Source: Bathymodiolus brooksi
Lineage: Eukaryota; Mollusca; Bivalvia; Mytilida; Modiolidae
Reading direction: 5' to 3'
NCBI GenBank assembly: GCA_963680875.1
Contig: OY804579.1
Span: 52,962,036 to 53,026,035, forward strand
DNA: 64,000 nucleotides
Shown here piece by piece: positions 23,140-34,381 of this stretch; the first letter of the stretch is position 1, and each line of letters begins with the position of its first letter. Under the pieces are notes generated by a model. The model was not told the origin of the DNA and did no database searches. It saw only the letters and a list, made by a program, of their open reading frames with translations. The translations under genes and the position numbers were made by a program.

Positions 23140-23879
23140 GTAAGTTTTGAGCATAACTGCTGTGTTTCTTATCAAACTTAGAAAGTTTGGGGGAGGGGTG
23201 TGTGTCAGTGATATTTTGGGGGGGGGAGGAGGTGGGAGAATAAAGGAAGGATGTACTTACTTGTTGAATCGACAAAATTATAATGTTTTTTCCAATATAA
23301 CAACAACAAAAACATTGTCATTGATGTTTTCCCATGCTAAGTTGCACTGGAAGGAAAACTGCAAGGATCAAAGAACACAACAACATGAAAAAAGACTTTT
23401 GTTCAACAAAAACATATTTTATTTTTTTTTAGCACGGTTCAGTTGTAAAGTGACAATGTAAAAGAAAAACACACGAAAGCAGAAATTAACAAAAATCACA
23501 ATATTTGTATTGCTAAAATTAACATTGAAATAAAAATATTTGATAGAAAATGTTTTGAAGAAAAGTAAAAAAAAATAAAAAAATCACTTTCTGAGGTAGG
23601 TGGGAGACACAGTAGTATCTATTGAAAAGGATGCACGGCAGAAAGTCTGCAACTAAGAATGAAATGCAACAGACTATTTACAAGTAACTTTTCATTCATA
23701 CATACACATATTCTTGTACACAATAATTGAAAAGAACTCATCGGAAGAAGAAAACAAGGTAAAAATCTGATAATTTCAATTCAAATTAGTTGGCCATAAA
23801 TGAAATATGACGTGTTCCCACCACACATTGCTTGATTGATTTTTATGTTTATGACTTATTATTGCCATTGACTTTCCAG
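23140..23879 (+). other. Intron 4 of the TCF20/RAI1-like gene
   Basis: Donor GTAAGT after CPKHR; acceptor TTCCAG at 23874-23879. It holds a poly-G-rich patch at 23204-23235 and otherwise AT-rich sequence with nothing recognised. Confidence 0.8.
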
Positions 23880-23924
23880 GACAAAAGGTTAAAGTCAGCT
23901 GAAGCAAAGTCACACAAGACCTGA
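23880..23924 (+). CDS. TCF20/RAI1-like gene, C-terminal coding exon
   Basis: After acceptor TTCCAG the frame reads DKRLKSAEAKSHKT and stops with TGA at 23922-23924. A short basic tail right after the ePHD is also how the vertebrate TCF20 protein ends. The exon may run on to 23937, where GTACAA could be a donor. A second AG, 19 nt downstream, would start the exon at 23899 in another frame, giving LKQSHTRPESDIE, which is open to 23937 and joins exon 25120. The first acceptor has the better pyrimidine tract and is the default call. Confidence 0.68.
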   Translation, partial: DKRLKSAEAKSHKT

Positions 23925-24382
23925 ATCAGATATTGAGGTACAAAAGTATTTTATTTAAGCAGATTGGGGAAGGGCATAACATTTAGCAACATGGTACAAC
24001 TATTTGACTCACCTGGACAAAGGCCAAGTGAGCCTTAAGTAACAATTGGAAACAGGATTGTAAATTGAATCATCACTGCTATGCAGTGTCATATTTGCAC
24101 AAGTGAAGGCTTCAGGGTCTATGTGGCATGTGCCCCGTGGGTCCAAAATTTAACATTGGTAGCAATAGGGAAAATTTCAAAAAATGTATTTTCTTATAAG
24201 AACCAGTTATGGAAATACTAAATTGTAAATGGAATGAATCGTCATTGTGATATACAGATTCAAACATAAGATGTTTTTTTGATATTGGTGGAATGGTTTG
24301 TCTTCACTGTTTAAATGTTCTTTTCTTAATGTCTGTGGGATCAAAGCCCTAGGATACAAAGATTAACATAGATTGCAATATA

Positions 24383-24575
24383 GGGTTAGGGTGTTTAACG
24401 TCACTTTCAACAAATATTTCAGTTATACCATAGTCAGTTTTATTGGTGGAGGAAACCGGAGTCCCCGAGGAAAACCACCTACCTGCCACAAGTCACTGAC
24501 AAACTTTATCACATAATGTTGTATTGAGTACACCGTGCCATGAGCGGGATTCCAACTTTAGTGGTGATAGCCCCT
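24383..24575 (-). mobile_element. 5'-truncated SINE (family A) with 12-bp TSD
   Basis: Direct repeat GATTGCAATATA at 24371-24382 and 24576-24587. Read in reverse, the insert has the family-A body (GTTGAAAGTGACGTTAAAC tail) but lacks the tRNA-like head, as expected for incomplete reverse transcription. Confidence 0.88.
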
Positions 24576-24889
24576 GATTGCAATATAATGGAGAAAACGT
24601 ATCAAAAATGGCATGAGTCATTGTGATGCAGATTCAAGTTTTCAGACAATGTAGACCCCAGGGTCTATGATTACAAAGACATTGTGGTCCAAAGTTTAGT
24701 TTAAGGTCAGCTGCAATGGTGAAAATGTTTTTAAAATCTCCTGAAATACCAGGAATGGAATTTATTTATTTTTGCATGATGGAGCTTTGTGATATGAGAT
24801 GAAGCTAAGCCCATGTCATAATCGTAATCTAATCATATGGTAGAGATTAGTTAGAAATGTATATTTAGTATGAACTTCAATTTGTTGTA

Positions 24890-25058
24890 CAGTGAAACCT
24901 GTCTACACTGAACCCGAGTAAACCTTCCTAAACCAGATAGACTTTACAGTCCCACCTACTGAATGTCTATGTAATTTGAACCTGTGTAAACCAAACACCT
25001 GTCTAAACTGAACAAATTTTTCAGTCCCAAAGGGGTTTGGTTTAGACAGGTTTTACTA
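24890..25058. mobile_element. TA-flanked MITE just upstream of the last exon
   Basis: Inverted ends CAGTGAAACCTGTCTACAC and the reverse complement of GTTTAGACAGGTTTTACTA, flanked by TA. The interior repeats AAACC motifs. It sits about 60 bp from the acceptor at 25119. Confidence 0.72.
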
Positions 25059-25119
25059 TATATATATATCAGTGTTATAGCTGTGGCTATGTTTTATTTG
25101 TGTAATTATATATTTTCAG

Positions 25120-25155
25120 GTTCCTGATGGTGAAATTCTTGACTTTCCAGATTGA
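25120..25155 (+). CDS. Possible alternative C-terminal exon of the TCF20/RAI1-like gene
   Basis: Acceptor TTTCAG ends at 25119. In phase 0 the exon reads VPDGEILDFPD and stops with TGA at 25153-25155. Exon 23090-23139 also ends in phase 0, so it can join directly, or through 23899-23937 to give PESDIEVPDGEILDFPD. If instead the exon at 23880 is used in its default frame, this exon is 3' UTR. The acidic in-frame reading across the 23937/25120 junction is suggestive but short, and no family match for the tail is known to me. Confidence 0.42.
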   Translation, partial: VPDGEILDFPD

Positions 25156-28100
25156 AATGTATCTTGGAAAAAGAATGGGAGATTGAAAAACCCGAGAAAT
25201 ATAGCTCCAAGAAAAATATTGCACAGATTGGAGAAATCTCTACGACATAGAGAGGACCAGTTCAATGTTTATTTTAAGTTTTGTCTTTCAATTTATTTGT
25301 CATTAACTTGGTTATTTTTACCGAAGTAAATTATGCCAAGAATGTCATCCGCTAACTGTATAAAGATAAAGAGCTTCCATGTGCTTTAGAACAAAATATC
25401 CTCACTTTGATTTCAATACTAGACAATAGAAAATGTTTGTACGTCAAAGCACTATTACTGTTATGATCTTTTTTATACACTCAACCAGAATAGTTCCATG
25501 TTAAGTGTCATAATTAGAAGACACTGGAGAAAATGTCGCACATGTTTTTGTTTGTTATATCTGTTCATGTAAAAAGAAACTATCACAGCATAATCCTGAA
25601 TAATTTTATGCTAAATATAGAATCATCTGATGGCCACATCCTTTTCATGCATGAAACTTCGGGGGGGGGGGGTTGAAATTTCTTTGAAGTCGTCGGCTCC
25701 GCTCTCCCATAGGGCCAAGTGAGGTATTAACATTACTTTGCATCTGTCATCATCCACCGATCGTAGGTTTGTCACATTTCAATCTTTTTTATTGGAAATA
25801 ATTTTTTTGTTCCATTTAGAAATTCAACATGGCTGCTAAGGCCAATTAATATGTTCGATGGCTGAAATTTCAAATTTCCATAACTATTTAAAGACTTGGC
25901 TCGAATGTTCCTTAAATAGTCCTCTTAATAATATATGTTTTTTTGTGTAGCTTGGAAATTCATAATGGCCTCCTATGTAGGACATAGGACCGACAATATG
26001 GGAATATGAATGACATTTTTTCTTCTTCAAAAACTGAACATTTTGTTGAACCTAAACTAAACATGAATAATCACTGAATGGCTGCTTACAGAGTTTTTAT
26101 TTTTTTTGTATGTGGAATGGAAAACCAAGATGGAAACCACAACAGGATATTTCATAACATAAAACCCTATGAGATATGAATAAAATTGCTTTTTATACAA
26201 CCAAAAAAACTTTTCCTTCTTATGTTATGGCATTATCATCATCCGTCTGGAGACGAGAATGGTTTATGTGTGATAACTTTTAAGTTGTAGCAGTCTTTCC
26301 GAAAGTTGAAAACCCTTTCCTGACATTCGGTCAGGCAAGCAAAAAAATTTGCCTGACCGAACCAAAACTTTGACAGATTTTGTTTCAATGAATTAGAAGA
26401 ATCCCTTTCAGAAACTTCACATATTTGAGAGATATATAGAATTTTTATTTTCATCCTTTTTTTCTTTGAATTAATTGCACATAGATCATCCAGTGGTATC
26501 ACAACGGATTTCCTATATTTCTTACAGTTCCGGAGATAAACTCAACCGAAAGGGGTCAATGAAAACTGAATTCCAAAATTTGAACTTTATTTTTCATCCA
26601 ATTTTAATGCAGTTTTTTGCAAAATGATCATCTTTATGGGTTATTGATGAACCATTAAAAATTTGCTATTTTATTTTTCGAAAAGGGGTCTTAAGAGAGG
26701 CCCAAATTCTGAAATTTTAAATATTTAACACTTGAAACAGTAAAATAAGACAAATATCCAAAATACAGTGGATACTGCAAATGACTGTTTCCAGCATATT
26801 ACTGTGTCCAACACATTATTGTGCCCAGCACTTTACTGTGTCAAGCAAAATACTGTGTCCACCCAAGGTTGCTTTTAATATACACTTGTTCAACATTTCC
26901 TTGTCGACATGCTGCATTCATATCATGCTGCACTCAGTGTAGCCCATTATTCTCGCATACTACAAACTTTCTTTAACCCAAACAGTGCATGAAGAACCAT
27001 ACATCTAGTTACTAGTTCTAGATTCATGTTTAAGGTATCAATTAGATTAATGTGTGTCATTTTTTCTTGTGTAAAGCAAGATATTCATCTGAAATGTTTA
27101 AAGCAATTAATGCACCTGAAATGTTCAATGTCCACCTTTTTCAATATTTAATGCATTTGGCATGAGAAGGGGAGGTAAATCTGCCAAATTTGGGCTGCAA
27201 AGCATTATATTGGTATTGTTTTCATTGATCATAATTAAATGAAAATTAAAGACTAAATAAAAAAAACTTAATATCAACAAAATTCAAAGTCATTTTAGGC
27301 AATAGTGAAATAAGAAATAAAGAGTTTGGAATGGAAAAAAATTTAAGATTTTAGATATTAACTTCACTACATGATTTACAAAGACTTTATGGACATGTAA
27401 TGCCCTCTGAGTTCGTTCACAGATTTTAGCATTTTTATAACATATGTACAATTGTCCAATGGTTCCTCTGTTTGCCTCTTGATAAATGCTACAGGGTAGT
27501 TGACAACATTTATAGTTCTTGTAAACAAAATTTACAGTTACGGATAGATGACTTTTTTGTTTTGATGATTTTGAGATACAAATGTATTTAATCCTTAGTA
27601 TGTATTTATTGAAAAGAACTATGACATCGTTCTTTATTGTACAATTATTTTTATTTTTCTGTGATTGAGTAGTTTTTATAATGTACAGTTATTATTAACA
27701 GGAACTTATAATGAGAAAACGAGGTTTCTTTTCATTCTTTGAAAATATTTTACTCATTACCAATAGAAAGAAAAACGAATGAAACTTTTATTTATTTATT
27801 TTTATAGAGTAATTACTCTTTCTTTGTTGAAAATTCCCAAATTGTTCTCTAGTAAGATAACTTAATGTTTTACTTTGATGGATTCAAGTTTAACATATCA
27901 TGGGTAACATTTAAATACCAATCAATAAATGCTATATGCAACATTTTAAACATGATTAGTGTACCAAAAATATCTCCGTTGCATGTAAAAACCATAATTT
28001 TTCATAAAACCTTTTGAAAGAATTATGTTCCTAAAAGTGTGAAAATCTTCTTGTTAACGTACTATCAAAATAGTTCCTTAATAGTTCCTTGGTCTAGTTT

Positions 28101-29814
28101 TAAACACCAGATTTTTGCATAGAGAATTTTAATTTTTAGATAATTCGGCTTGTCCATCATCTGTGATGCTTTTAGAATTATTTTATGACCGCAACAAATT
28201 TTCTTCCGGTCATATTATGTTATGGGTCCATCTGTTGACATTGGTTTCCATGCAATAACTTCCTATTCATCAATAACAATGATTCTTTGCACAAAATAAA
28301 GGTTTGTGATTGATTTGTCAAATTCAAGCCCTACTCATTTCCAAACAAAAGGTCCCAATGTGCCAAAAAGGGTGTTTTCTGGGTTGTTTTTTTTTGTTTG
28401 TATGTGAAGCATTTATTTTTCAACCAATTTTGAGGACTTTTTTCTTTATGATCGTTATAAAATTATCTTTATGTAACATGCCAGCAGATTTTGATTAGCC
28501 TTTTCCGTTTTCAAGATATAAGGGGATAAAAATGGTGCAAATACCCCCAAAATTTTTTTTTTTAATTTAAATCCAATTCTTACAGAATTATATTCTTTTA
28601 ATGGTCCAAAATAATATTTCCTAGGAATATGATGGATATTTTTTTAATATGAAAATAAAACCTGGTGTTTCAGTATGATTTAGCATTTAATTATAATTTT
28701 GAACAAAAAACCTTCATTGTACAAGTGTGGTATACAGGAATAACAGATGTATTGAATGTATTTTACATATAAGAACATTTACATTTGGTTATTTACGACA
28801 TTTAATGTTAATGTGCTTTCGACGCAAGGTAACATATATTCAATTTTACATACACAATCTCGTTAGAGGCATTTTTGACGAGCAATAGACGTAAATGGAT
28901 ATGAAACAATACTCTGTTTTACTAGTGAAAAATTAAGACATATATAGAATAACGGTAGTTATAAAGGTCGAGACAGACATTATCGTTAGTATCATGGTGA
29001 GCCCAATAGGACTCTGTTGCCATGAAATATGTGATAATGTATGTCGAGTCCTTCAAAAATGACTTTATTGTTTTTATAAGTAACATCATAATGTGTTTGA
29101 TGTAACACTGACCGATATTTTTCAGTATTAAGAGTCGATCCATTATACTGAAAATATCCCTCTGTAAAATATATGGGAAAATGTATGCATTTCTGATAAC
29201 TATGGTTATTATAGCTTAACGTAAATGTGAACTACAGATAATATCACTCAAGAAGACATTTTAAAAGGTTGAATACAGGACTTCTACCGTTTTAAGTTGA
29301 ATGTTCAAATACCAGATCACTCGACATTTTTCTGACGAGCTCCAAAATAGTGCTTTTCAGTATTCTTGCTTACTTGAGTAGTTTTTGTCAGCCAAGTAGA
29401 ATTTTATATTGTGCTATTTTTCATGCTACTCACTACTGGTAATTGTTATACCTACTGGATTAAAAACTTGCAATATGATGAGTTTACAAATTTAAACATA
29501 TGTTCAAAGGGAGACAACTCAAATACGTCCACCATCTTGTTTACCTTGCATGTTGCCTATGTTTGGACAAACGTTTGAGTACTTATAAATGCCACTAGAC
29601 CAGTCGTCTTGTTACTGGAACTTTGTTTATACATTTCTTCAAACAAAAGTTTTTCCATATTTAAGTGTCACAAATTGTTTAAGCTTTATCTTGTATTCTC
29701 ATTTACAGAGAACTATTTTGTCTTTTATGTTAAGTCTATTTATGTACAAACTTCTTAATAAAATAAGAAATAATGTTTCCTTATATCTCACTTACATGGA
29801 AGGAGAATATTTTT
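25156..29814 (+). other. 3' UTR and downstream intergenic sequence
   Basis: AT-rich, with no SINE bodies or terminal inverted repeats that I could delimit. Many AATAAA-like strings occur (for example near 26175, 27255 and 28295), so the polyadenylation site of the upstream gene cannot be chosen from sequence alone. A poly-G run lies at 25663-25672, next to a fragment (GGGCCAAGTGAGGTATTAAC) related to the element at 29815. Confidence 0.5.
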
Positions 29815-30655
29815 AGCTCACCTGACCCAAAGGGTCACATAAGGTATTGTCATCACTTCACGTCCGTCGTTTTAACTATAACATATTAATCTTCTCTGAA
29901 GGTTGGTTGGTTGGTACGCCACTTTCAACTATATTTCAGTTATATCGTGGCGGTAAGTTTTATAGGTGGAGAAGTCCTGGACAAAACCACTAACCTATCG
30001 CAAGTCACTGACAAACTTCATCTCATAATGTTGTATCAAGTACACCTTGCCATGAGCAAGATTCGAACTCACAACTTTAGTGGTGATAGGCACAGGTAGT
30101 TGTAAATCCAACTACCATACAAGACCATGACAGACCCTATTCTCTGAAGGCACTGGGCCGATTGGAATTAAATTTGGTAGGAATGTTCATTGGATGGTTA
30201 AATGTGTTTGAGCTTTTGCCATCACTTGACGTCCGTCGTCCGTTAACTTTTCACATTTTAATCTTCTCCACTGAAACCTCTCAGTCAAATGAACTGAAAC
30301 TTGGTAGGAAGCATCTATGAAAGATCCTCTCTAAGGATTGCTCATTTTGTCCCAATCTATTAACAAACATGGCCACCACAGGCAATTCTTGTTTCTGATT
30401 GGCCGATTTTTTAAAATCTTCTCCTCCGAAACCACTTGACCAAATGAACCGAAACTTGGTAGGAAGTATCTATGTAAGGTCCTCTATAAAGATTGCTCAT
30501 TTCATTCCGATCCGTTAACAAACATGGCCATCACAGGCAATTCTTGTTTCTGATTGATTCATTTCTAAAAAATTCTCCATTGTAGTAAACTGTTAAAAGA
30601 GAGATAACTCTTGCTTTTAAAAGAAAGATAACTTGCCATTATCTCCCTTAGAAAT
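29815..30655. repeat. Tandem-core repeat element interrupted by a SINE
   Basis: It starts with a self-complementary AGCTCACCTGACCCAAAGGG motif. Two units of about 155 bp follow (landmarks GAAACTTGGTAGGAAG and TTAACAAACATGGCCA near 30297/30452 and 30360/30517). Related opening sequence occurs at about 24005 and 25700. The right end is not sharply defined. A SINE interrupts it at 29903. Confidence 0.6.
29903..30139 (-). mobile_element. tRNA-derived SINE (family A) with 11-bp TSD
   Basis: Direct repeat TTCTCTGAAGG at 29892-29902 and 30140-30150. The reverse strand reads the full family order, including ATGGTAGTTGGATTTACAAC and GTGAGTTCGAATCTTGCTC. It is inserted in the tandem-core repeat element. 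Confidence 0.9.
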
Positions 30656-30744
30656 TAACTAATGCTGATATAGTGTAACATGTTTATACTATACATTACA
30701 TGTAGGTATTCAAGAATCGCAGCCATTACTGGTGTTCTGATTGA

Positions 30745-30800
30745 AGGTTAGGATTATGGTGTTTAATGCCACGTTCAACAGTATTTCAGTTATATCATGT
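30745..30800 (-). mobile_element. SINE tail fragment
   Basis: TTATGGTGTTTAATGCCACG and TTCAGTTATATCATG are the reverse complement of the family-A 3' end; the rest is absent. Confidence 0.6.
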
Positions 30801-31350
30801 GTTCTTGTTGAAACATAGAAGTTAAATGCTGTATATAACACATCCTTTGGACGTTTTGGGGATGTTACTACTCCCTCCTCTACATACGCATCTGAGAGCC
30901 ACATAATTTCACAAAAATGACACCAAAAACATCGGTCAACAATTTATTTTAATGTGGAATGTGTCGGTTGCAGACCCAATACTCGGGATAAAAAAAATTA
31001 GAAACGTTGGAACATTTTAGAAAAATAATATAATTATTTTATATGGGTAATGTTTTCTTTAAAGTATTTTCGTGAAAAGATATTATCTGATGTTCTCGTG
31101 GCAAGGAGAATTTTGATTGGCTAAAAAGGTACTTTTAAAACTTCAGGGAAGCCGTGCGGTGACAGAAAATCAATAATCGCTCTCGCCTATGTGCTGTCCA
31201 TTTACATTGTGCACAGCAGACGACACAAATTTCACAAGATGACAGAAAATCAATAATCGCTCTCTGTGATCTTTGTCCAAAGATACACGTATTTATGTTT
31301 TTCCTATAATAAGGACATACTTAAAAATGTCGGAACATTCAGATAAAAAT
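30801..31350. other. Unassigned intergenic sequence with a 25-bp direct repeat
   Basis: TGACAGAAAATCAATAATCG plus CTCTC occurs at about 31159 and 31240, 80 bp apart. This may be a target duplication of a small insertion or a local duplication. Nothing else is recognised. Confidence 0.5.
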
Positions 31351-31472
31351 GTTATCAGTCTCTAGATGTTATATATCCCGTTTTAAAGGGCAGTGGTTTT
31401 GTTAAAAGGTGAGGCTTTTAACAAAACCACTGCCCTTTAAAACTGGATATATAACATCTCGAGTCTGATAAG
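31351..31472. repeat. 122-nt near-perfect hairpin
   Basis: Arms 31351-31408 and 31415-31472 are about 58 bp with a handful of mismatches and a 6-nt loop (GTGAGG). The inner part AAAGGGCAGTGGTTTTGTTA pairs perfectly. It may be a miniature fold-back element; a small-RNA precursor is possible but unsupported. Confidence 0.85.
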
Positions 31473-31737
31473 GTATAATAGTGATATCCCACATATTAAT
31501 ATGGAACCGTATCGGGTCCGTTCTCCCTAAAAGTGGGTCAATTCGCCCCGATAATTAAAAAGTATTTTAATGAACCTATGCATCGTTTAATTTAAAATAA
31601 AGAAGTAATGATATAGAAACGTATTAATTTAAAGAAAAAAATATGAGCTTTTGAAAATAATTAAGTTCTTTTCAAGCAATTATTAGGTATATTGTTCGAA
31701 ATGCTTAATTGAAATTAATGCTTGTTGGTTTAATCGA

Positions 31738-32983
31738 CGGAGGACATTTGAGCGGATTTTAGAAATTTGAGCGGAACATATTTTATTGATAATATGTGAT
31801 TTAATTCAATTGGTACCTCTTCCGTCGACCAAGTTTGGCGATTTTAAGCTAATCTTGTTGATATTCCTGTTAGAGCACTGTTCTACAAGACTTGTCAGAC
31901 AGTGATTATAGACACATTCGGACTTCCTGATAACAATACAAATACAAGTGGAACATAATGTCCATTTCGTAAACCATGAATGGTATACAGTGGCTTGAAG
32001 AATTTCGGACAACACTTATAAGTTCCGCCCATAAAGAGTTCAGACACATCAGACAAACATTCTAATTTTTTCTGGCATGTAAACATGATCATCCCTTTTT
32101 CGATGTCATTGATCTGCAGAAAATCCTCAAATTTATTTGTTTGGATATTCATTTTAGGAAGAACTTCATGTGTCTCCACTAAAGATTTTGTAAGTGGAGG
32201 ATATGTTTTGCGTCACCTTCGGTATATGGCTTTTGCAGCTCTTTTGGCTCTAGTTGTTCCTCTTCTTGTTCTTGTAGAGCTTTTCGGATACGTTTAGATG
32301 GCCTTTGACTAATGTCATCTGATGCCTCACGCTTTACCGAGTTTCTTAGCACATGTCGCTCATTCTTTCTTTCATCAGGTTCATGACTTCATTTTTTTGC
32401 TGAAGTGTCAGTCCTCAGTCGAGCTTTACACCCTTTCATTGTGCATCGCCACAAAATTGCATCCGATTTCAAGATATCCAATAATTATCTATATCGGTAT
32501 CCTTCACAAATAATACTACGATGGCCTTTATTCTTGTCAACTTCTGTTACTTCCATACTGTTCGAAATACTAAAACTAAATGAAAAATCTATTCATATTT
32601 ACTTACCCCTAGGTGTACATGTTTACTTACCCCTAGGAGACACAGTTAATTCTCCGAGTTTTTGTTCAGTGATCCTCACTCAAATTCAAATATTTTTGTT
32701 CCGATAGAGTTAGAGAAAATATCGATCTTAGTATAATTAAAAATAATATATATTTAGACTTATTATTTAGTTAATTATTGTTAAAAATTTAAAGAAAATG
32801 GATTTTTTTATTTTTATTTATATAACTTTTCCATATGTATCTATATTTACCTGTAATTTCATTCCGCTCAAATATCCATCGAAATTTTACAGGTAAGTAA
32901 AATTTAATCCGCTCAAATGTCCACTAAAGTCTCCGCTCAAATGTTCATTCACACCTTTTAAAAATCCGCTCAAATGTCCTTCG
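31738..32983 (-). mobile_element. MULE-type DNA transposon remnant
   Basis: Perfect 20-bp inverted ends AGGACATTTGAGCGGATTTT (31741-31760) and their complement (32961-32980), with extra ATTTGAGCGG copies inside both ends (for example 31766 and 32865-32945). A decayed MULE transposase lies between them. The flanking TTTAATC on both sides may be part of a 9-bp target duplication; the outer boundary is therefore good to a few bases only. Confidence 0.82.
31806..32556 (-). pseudogene. FLYWCH-MULE transposase, degenerate
   Basis: Reading the minus strand from ATG at 32556: MEVTEVDKNKGHRSIICEGY, a stop, then WRCTMKGCKARLRTDTS, which is the FLYWCH zinc-binding module. A K/E-rich linker follows, then the MULE domain with MFTCQKKLECL, CCPKFFKPLYTIHGL and YVPLVFVLL. 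A further shift leads to SLVEQCSNRNIN. MULEs of this type usually have DGTF where this copy reads MGGTY, so the first catalytic Asp appears lost. The C-terminal half of the catalytic domain is missing. It is clearly inactive. Confidence 0.85.
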
Positions 32984-33212
32984 CCCGATTTAATCATTAC
33001 AATTATTGATCGGTGATTATTGTATACCTTTGATCTCTTTGTTTTCATTAATTGGTGGCTTTGATTCTGTAATTATGCGATGTGAGCTTGGTACGAGTAA
33101 AACAACGTTGAAACAAATTGCAAAAATAAAAGAATTTCTTGATTTATTATCTATAAACCATCAAATATCATTTATACTTCATTTATTTTTAATATCCTAT
33201 ATATAATTATCA

Positions 33213-33500
33213 GGGCGGACGGACCCGGAACCGTGGTCGTCTCGATCCCCACTCGGGTCAAACCGAAGACTATACATTTGTATTTGTTGCTTCTCCGCTA
33301 AGCACGCGACATTAGGGAGTAAAAGCAAAGACTGGTTGGCTCGGAATCAGGATAATGTGTCCGGGAGGAGCCAAATGTCTATCTGCGGACTGTTTTTTTC
33401 AGAGAGCTAGCACTATAAAAATCCAACTCAGCGTGCTGGTCTAGAACAAAGCGGACCTCATCGTCATCTCACTGAAAATTAACTTGTTCTCGCCATGATA
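33213..33500 (+). mobile_element. SINE, family B
   Basis: ACTCGGGTCAAACCGAAGAC, GACTGGTTGGCTCGGAATCA, CTGGTCTAGAACAAAGCGG and TCTCGCCATGATATA match the copy at 9655 in order. The ends are approximate. Confidence 0.75.
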
Positions 33501-33568
33501 TACATATCCAGAAATTGATGGTACTTTCCTCATAAATATTCATCATATTTAAATTAGATTTTGGTCAC

Positions 33569-33985
33569 GTGACTGCAGTTTCAAGCTTGATGGATCGTTT
33601 ATTAGATTTGTCGAAAAAGAGCATACAGTACGGAAATTCAATGTGTCCGTCAATGATTCGAAAATTAAAAGTTATTGTTTATTTCCGCAAAGTTTTTCTT
33701 CTGTCAAAATTCAAATATTTTTGTTTTGTAACGATTTTAGACATGACTTTGATATCGCGATCATGCAAAAATGATCATATTATATTTAATGTGGGAACCC
33801 CGAGTTTAGAAGCGAGAAATATAAGGTTAGTCAATATAATTACATATATTATTGAGGAATCTAAATTAATTTCAGAAAATATGTCGCCAAATCAAATGTC
33901 ATTCATTGCTAAATTTTGTGTCACACGCCACCAGTTTCATGTATTTCAGACATTTTTACATAGACTCTTAGTTAAGGCCAAATAA
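33569..33985 (+). other. Unrecognised 138-codon open frame
   Basis: Open from an ATG at 33569 to a stop at 33983-33985, with no domain, signal peptide or repeat that I recognise. Leucine, isoleucine, serine and lysine dominate. It could be a remnant of a transposon protein, a lone exon or chance in AT-rich sequence. The surrounding 33501-34180 holds nothing else identifiable. Confidence 0.15.
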
Positions 33986-34219
33986 GGGTTCGTCGCCTCG
34001 GAATTTCATTTAGTCCAGGAACCTCTGATATTTAATTGTTTTCATGAATTTAATTCATTTAATTCAGCTTGATTCAATGTATCATTTTCAAGTTCAGAAA
34101 ATGACACACATGCAATTATGAATGATATCGTCTATATAGATCATATGAACATTGCAGACGTCCTGGCGTCGCCATCTTAGATATGCAAATGAGCAAAGTA
34201 CCCATCATTTGTGGCTATG

Positions 34220-34266
34220 AGCTGAAAAATTGCTGGGTTGGCGTTAAACAACAATCACCCACTCAC
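34220..34266 (+). mobile_element. Isolated family-B SINE tail
   Basis: GCTGAAAAATTGCTGGGTTG followed by GCGTTAAACAACAATCACCC, the 3' segment also seen at about 9980-10020; the body is absent. Confidence 0.6.
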
Positions 34267-34340
34267 TGCAAACAAAAAATGCATGTTGGTTTGATGTTAC
34301 ACCATATTTGGTGGCATCTCTGCTGCCACCCATATACTTG

Positions 34341-34381
34341 TGTAAGGTTACTCTATGAGGTTTGGTGTAAGGTTACTCGGA
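34341..34381 (+). repeat. Left part of a GTAAGGTTACT minisatellite-like repeat
   Basis: GTAAGGTTACTCTATGAGGT and GTAAGGTTACTC occur here; the same motif continues at 35237-35545, so one diverged array appears split by the element at 34382-35236. Confidence 0.6.

Noticed and set aside
31351..31472. microRNA precursor
   Set aside because: The stem is longer and more perfect than typical animal precursors and there is no expression evidence; listed as a hairpin only.
33569..33985. 138-codon frame as a real gene
   Set aside because: No recognisable domain and no splice context; kept only as a low-confidence note.
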